A stretch of DNA of 64,000 nucleotides from Pseudomonas nitroreducens. Lineage in GTDB: Bacteria > Pseudomonadota > Gammaproteobacteria > Pseudomonadales > Pseudomonadaceae. This document shows, in pieces, positions 60,498 through 64,000 of the stretch (positions are counted from its first letter, which is position 1; each line of letters starts with the position of its first letter). A model generated the notes under the pieces. That model did not search any database, was not told where the DNA came from, and saw nothing but the letters and a program-made list of their open reading frames with translations. The translations under genes were made by a program, and so were the position numbers. The DNA lies in NCBI RefSeq assembly GCF_014204515.1, contig NZ_JACHLI010000015.1:105898-169897 (forward strand), read 5' to 3'.

Positions 60498-62095
60498 GCG
60501 TGTCTCCAGCGCGTTACCCGCGCTTCGATGCGCTGGCCGAGGGCGGCCAGCAGGGCTCCGGTGAGGCCGACCAGCAACATGCCGGCGCCGACCAGGTCCA
60601 TGCGGAACAGTTGTTGCGCGCCGATCATCAGGCTGCCGATGCCGCCGTCCGAGGGCATGAAGTACTCGGCGCCGATGGTGCCGAGCCAGGCGTAGATCAG
60701 CGCCAGGCGCACGCCGGCGAACACCGAGGGCGCGGCCCCCGGCAGTACCAGTCGACGCAGGCGTTGCCAGGGCGACAGACGCAGCGCGATGGCCGCTTCA
60801 GTGAGTTGCGCCGGCAGGCTGGCAATGCCGCGCTGGGTCGCCAGCAGCAGCGGGAAGAACGCGGCGAGGGCGACGAACACCACTTTCGCCAGCTCGCCCA
60901 AACCAAACCAGGCGGTGAGCAGCGGCACCCAGGCGAAGATCGCTACCTGGCGCAATGCCGCGAAGGATGGGCCGAGCAGTCGTTCTGCCGGGCGCCACAA
61001 CCCCAGCCCCAGGCCGAGCAGGAAGCCCAGCGAGCCGCCCAGCAGCAATCCGCCAAGCGTGCGCTGCAGGCTGGCCAGCAGCGCGGTGGTCAGGCTGTTG
61101 TCCAGCAGGCCGTCCCAAAGCGCGACGGCCACGGACGCTGGGCTGGCAAGAATTGCCGGATCGACCCACTCCAAAGCGCTCGCCGCCTGCCAGATCGCCA
61201 ACAGGGCCAGCGACAGCAGCCAGGGTTGCAGGCGCTCCCAGCCCTGCCCCGTCCTGCTTCTGCGGAACTCTCCCGCGGCCTGTTGCGGCCAGTGCACCAG
61301 GCGCCGGTCGACAGCCTGGATGCCACGGTCCATGGCCGCACCAACCAGGCCGATGACCAGGATGCAGACGAACACGATGTCGAGCATGAACAGCTGGCGC
61401 GCCTGCACCATGAGGTAACCGATGCCTTCGCTGGAGGCCAGCAGCTCTACCGCCAGCAGCGAGGTCCAGCCCTGGGCCAGGGCCAGGCGCACGCCGGTGA
61501 GGAACGCCGGCAGCGCCGCCGGCAGGATCAGCCGCCACAGCAGCAGCCGGCGCGGCAGGCGCAGTACGGCGGCGGCCTCGCGCAGACGCGGCTGGGCGTC
61601 GCGCACACCGACCAGGGTATGCAACGTCACCGGTACGATGATGGCCTTGATCAGCACCACCAGCTTGAGCAGCTCGCCGATGCCGAAGAACAGCATGAAC
61701 AGCGGAATCCAGGCCAGGGTCGGAACCTGCGCCAGGGCACTGAAGGTGGGCAGCACCAGACGCTCGGCGCGGCGGCTGAAGCCGAGCCAGGCGCCCAGTG
61801 CAAGCCCGCTGAGGATGCCGGCCAGCAGGCCCCAGAGCAGTCGTTTCAGGCTGACGCCCAGCTGCTGCCAGAGCTCGCCGGCAAGCAGTTCGCGGCCCGC
61901 CTGCAGCACCAGCTCGGGGGTGGGCAGGATCTGCGCGGACATCCAGTGGCGGTGGCTGGCCGTCCACCAGAGCACGGCAATGGCCAGCGGCACCAGCCAC
62001 GGCAGGATCGGTTCGAGGCCGCGCCAGCTGAGCGCGGAAGGCGTCAGGCGCGGGCCGGGAAGAGCAAGGCGATACGGCTTCGTAATATTCTTCAT
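60494..62095 (-). CDS. atsB: Fused two-domain ABC permease (AtsB-like)
   Basis: Permease of 533 residues with two complete BPD_transp_1 domains in one chain, about 1-275 and 285-533. Each has its EAA loop, EAAAVLRLPRRLLLWRLILPAALP and EAAIALRLSPWQRLRRLVLPGAAP, so one polypeptide replaces the usual homodimer. The fused form is that of the AtsB permease next to atsA in P. aeruginosa and P. putida. The start used is ATG at 62095 (MKNITKPYRLALPG); a GTG at 62137 would extend it by 14 unusual residues. Confidence 0.9.
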   Translation of the reverse strand: MKNITKPYRLALPGPRLTPSALSWRGLEPILPWLVPLAIAVLWWTASHRHWMSAQILPTPELVLQAGRELLAGELWQQLGVSLKRLLWGLLAGILSGLALGAWLGFSRRAERLVLPTFSALAQVPTLAWIPLFMLFFGIGELLKLVVLIKAIIVPVTLHTLVGVRDAQPRLREAAAVLRLPRRLLLWRLILPAALPAFLTGVRLALAQGWTSLLAVELLASSEGIGYLMVQARQLFMLDIVFVCILVIGLVGAAMDRGIQAVDRRLVHWPQQAAGEFRRSRTGQGWERLQPWLLSLALLAIWQAASALEWVDPAILASPASVAVALWDGLLDNSLTTALLASLQRTLGGLLLGGSLGFLLGLGLGLWRPAERLLGPSFAALRQVAIFAWVPLLTAWFGLGELAKVVFVALAAFFPLLLATQRGIASLPAQLTEAAIALRLSPWQRLRRLVLPGAAPSVFAGVRLALIYAWLGTIGAEYFMPSDGGIGSLMIGAQQLFRMDLVGAGMLLVGLTGALLAALGQRIEARVTRWRHA

Positions 62096-62352
62096 TGGAA
62101 TATAAATAGTTATATCAATGCATTTATGAGCTAACACAGGCCATTTAAGGGAAGGCTCCGGCGCTCATCCAATGCATTCGCCGAATATTTTTTATGCCCT
62201 GCGGGCATCTGCCCGCGAAGCCCGGTGATTGCTCGCTTAGCTCGAATAATGATTAAAAAATCACTTTTTATTATTTTGTTGATGGACAGCCCCGTGCCTT
62301 TAGTGCGGGCGCCGGAGCCACACGCGCTCCCCCATTGCAGGAGGCAGGCGCC
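62096..62352. promoter_or_regulatory. AT-rich divergent promoter region of the ats genes
   Basis: The gap between the divergent permease and binding-protein genes is far AT-richer than the rest of the window (TATAAATAGTTATATCAATG near 62101-62120; long A/T runs at 62247-62282). It must hold the promoters of both units. Sulfur-limitation genes are often CysB-controlled, but CysB sites are degenerate and none was identified. A small hairpin TGCCCTGCGGGCA is at 62193-62205. Confidence 0.55.
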
Positions 62353-63414
62353 ATGAAGGCCCTCACTACTCAATTGCTGTCCCTCTTCGCCGCGCCCGTG
62401 CTGGCCGGCCTGCTCGGCGCCTATCCGCTGGTGGCCCAGGCCGCCGAGCCGCTGAAGGAAATCCGCATCGCCGTGCCGGATGTCAGCGCCGGGCAGAACC
62501 ACTCCGGCGGCGGCGTGGTGGACATCCTCTACACCCGCCAACTGCTGGAGAAGGAATTCGCCCAGGACGGCATCCAGGTGAAGTGGAGCTTCTTCAAGGG
62601 CGCCGGCCCGGTGGTCAACGAGGCCTTCGCCAACGGCCAGGTGGACTTCGCCTACCTCGGCGACCTGGCGGCGATCATTGGCAAATCCAGCGGTCTGGAC
62701 AGCCGCGTGCTGGCCGCCACCGCCCGTGGCGTGAATCATTACCTGGGCGTGCAGCCGGGCTCGGGGATCAAGACCCTGGCCGACCTCAAGGGCAAGCGCG
62801 TCGGCATCTTCCGCGGCACCGCCAGCCAGCTGTCGTTCGACAACGCCCTGGCCAGCGCCGGCCTGAGCGAGAAGGACCTGAAGGTGATCAACCTCGACTT
62901 CAGCGCCGCCCTCGCCGCCCTGGCCGCCAGGCAGATCGACGCCACCTGGGGCCTGGCTGGGCTGTTCGCCCTGCGCGACAAGGGTCTGGCCGAAATCCCG
63001 CTGAGCACCCATGACCTGGGCGGCGCCGGCACTCTTCAGGCGCTGCTGGTTGGCAACGGCGAATTCGTCGACGCCCATCCGGAGATCACCGAGCGTCTGC
63101 TCAAGGTGCAGCTGCAGGCGGTGCAGTGGGCCAGCGCCGAGGCCAACCGCGATGCGTACATCGAGTTGGTCTCGAAGCAGGCCAACTATCCGTCGGTGAT
63201 CTTCAAGAGCGAATTCCAGAACCGAGCGCTGGTGGAAGTCCTGTCACCCAAGCTGGATGCCGACTTCCTCGGCCGCCTGGATGCCTCGATCAATGCGGCG
63301 AAGAGCTACGGCTTGATCCGTCGAGATTTCAAGGCTGCCGACTGGGCGAATCCTGCGCCGCTGGAAGCGGCTACGCGGCAGGTGGCAGCGCAGCCGGTGG
63401 CGGCGATTCAGTGA
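62353..63414 (+). CDS. atsR: Periplasmic sulfate-ester/sulfonate-binding protein (AtsR-like)
   Basis: Binding protein of 353 residues, SsuA/NrtA-like. Signal peptide with cleavage after VAQAA (about 31), then EIRIAVPDVSAGQNHSGGGVVDILY, AFANGQVDFAYLGDLAAIIGKSSG, and GIKTLADLKGKRVGIFRGTASQ typical of this family. The ATG at 62353 has CAGGAGG upstream. Divergent from atsB; substrate specificity (aryl or alkyl sulfate) is inferred from the neighbouring arylsulfatase. Confidence 0.9.
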   Translation: MKALTTQLLSLFAAPVLAGLLGAYPLVAQAAEPLKEIRIAVPDVSAGQNHSGGGVVDILYTRQLLEKEFAQDGIQVKWSFFKGAGPVVNEAFANGQVDFAYLGDLAAIIGKSSGLDSRVLAATARGVNHYLGVQPGSGIKTLADLKGKRVGIFRGTASQLSFDNALASAGLSEKDLKVINLDFSAALAALAARQIDATWGLAGLFALRDKGLAEIPLSTHDLGGAGTLQALLVGNGEFVDAHPEITERLLKVQLQAVQWASAEANRDAYIELVSKQANYPSVIFKSEFQNRALVEVLSPKLDADFLGRLDASINAAKSYGLIRRDFKAADWANPAPLEAATRQVAAQPVAAIQ

Positions 63415-63423
63415 TTTGCCTCG

Positions 63424-63441
63424 CCGCGCCTCCCGGCGCGG
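63424..63441 (+). terminator. Short GC hairpin after the binding-protein gene
   Basis: CCGCGCC and GGCGCGG pair around TCCC, 10 bp after the stop. No T-run follows; a REP arm does. Weak terminator candidate. Confidence 0.35.
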
Positions 63442-63464
63442 TTCGCGAGCAAGCTCGCTCCTAC
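63438..63464. repeat. Single REP arm (GTAGGAGCG type)
   Basis: GCGAGCAAGCTCGCTCCTACAG, the common arm seen at 12898 and 40261, here without a clear partner. Confidence 0.8.
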
Positions 63465-63502
63465 AGGGTTGGCCGTACGCCGCATTCTCCGGCGGATGTC
63501 TA

Positions 63503-63592
63503 CGTAGGATGGGTGGAGCGCAGCGATACCCATGCTGTCGATTCGCGAAAATCGATGGGTATCGCTGCGCTCCACGCCATCCTACGTTCGTG
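63503..63592. repeat. 90-bp near-perfect palindrome (GTAGGATGGGTGGAGCG type)
   Basis: Arms TAGGATGGGTGGAGCGCAGC / GATACCCATG and CATGGGTATC-like / GCTGCGCTCCACGCCATCCTA extend for about 33 bp each around a TCGATTCGCGAAAATCGA centre that is itself an inverted pair. It occurs once in the window; it may belong to a further dispersed family. Confidence 0.8.
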
Positions 63593-63629
63593 CTTCGCCG
63601 TGATCTTGATGTCGATGAGAATTCATGAC

Positions 63630-63710
63630 CGTAGGGCGCATAACGCGTCAGCGTTATCCGCCGTGGTGTCATCGGCGGATAACCCGTTCCGGGTTATTCG
63701 CCCTACGTTC
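63630..63710. repeat. GTAGGGCG long palindromic repeat, copy 5
   Basis: Same element and orientation as copy 3 at 38626, and likewise placed directly before a copy of the long structured repeat. Confidence 0.87.
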
Positions 63711-63711
63711 G

Positions 63712-64000
63712 CAGATTGCCGTTGCCGTTGCCGTTGCCGCTGGCTCTAGCTCTGGCTTTTGAAGTCTTCCAGAGAAACATCCGCACGCGCCGATGTGCCC
63801 CTTTCAGGAGGCCGAAGGTGATCGGAGTTCCAGGGGTCGAGCGACATGGATGTCGCGAGAGCCACGATGGGCCAGGGATGGCCCTTCGTGGCGGGCCCCT
63901 GGAAGTCCGAGGAACCGAGGGTACTTTTCGCGAAGCGAAAAGCCGGATGGCAGGGGCGAGACCTTTGCCTCCTTTGGGGCGTTTGCCAAAGGAGGTCGCC
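63712..64000. repeat. Long structured dispersed repeat, copy B (reaches window end)
   Basis: Second copy of the 38712 element with the same order: TTGCCG run, outer stem 63814-63826 with 63897-63909, inner hairpins 63841-63856 and 63861-63892, the TTTTCGC-gaa-GCGAAAA hairpin, and a terminal stem 63968-63977 with 63986-63995. In the terminal stem five of ten pairs differ from copy A, all compensated, while the 8-base loop GGCGTTTG is identical. It probably continues past the window. Confidence 0.75.

Overview
The window is high-GC gamma-proteobacterial DNA that reads as a Pseudomonas chromosome, most like the P. aeruginosa / P. nitroreducens / P. citronellolis side of the genus. The reasons are a pyoverdine start-up locus (PvdL, PvdG, MbtH, PvdS), an ats sulfate-ester locus whose sulfatase has its Cys at residue 51, a GlgE/TreS/GlgB/GlgP/KatE stress island, and dense Pseudomonas-type REP repeats. 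No transposase, integrase, tRNA, rRNA or CRISPR array was seen.

Layout. (1) 1-7419: iron acquisition. The 5' third of pvdL, a SyrP-like aspartyl hydroxylase, a pvdG thioesterase and an mbtH gene form one minus-strand unit behind a PvdS-type iron-starvation box. It is divergent from a pvdS-like sigma factor gene carrying a Fur box. (2) 7423-21690: ordinary metabolism, regulators and envelope genes: AraC regulator, DMT exporter, nitronate monooxygenase, LysR regulator with an overlapping MFS gene, AhpD-like protein, MocR regulator, ABM monooxygenase, SDR, a pqi lipid-transport operon with pqiA split in two, and an MscS channel. (3) 22039-38449: a 16.4-kb five-gene operon-like block on the plus strand. 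It encodes a 3519-residue surface protein (LEPR-XLL-like N-terminus, DUF4347, nine VCBS-like repeats, no RTX repeats), a TolC-type lipoprotein, a periplasmic HlyD-like adaptor, a membrane HlyD with a cytosolic GAF-like domain, and a PqqD-like/M50 protease/HlyD chimera. There is no ABC ATPase. This is the best candidate for an undescribed system: a type-I-like export route built around a membrane protease. (4) 39169-40225: HxlR regulator and glutathione transferase. (5) 40424-57711: an alpha-glucan/trehalose and stress island: glgB, treS-maltokinase, glgE, mgtC-like gene, glgP, katE and several small Pseudomonas-type proteins. Four of its minus-strand transcription units carry a GAACTN-N16-NCNRA element that looks like a shared AlgU (sigma-22) promoter. 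(6) 57893-63414: ats sulfate-ester utilisation: arylsulfatase, ABC ATPase, fused two-domain permease, and a divergent binding protein.

Intergenic DNA is unusually full of palindromic repeats of at least five families. One, present at about 38712 and again at 63712 to the window end, is about 290 bp. It folds into a closed junction plus two hairpins, and several stems differ between the copies by compensating changes, which points to selection on structure.
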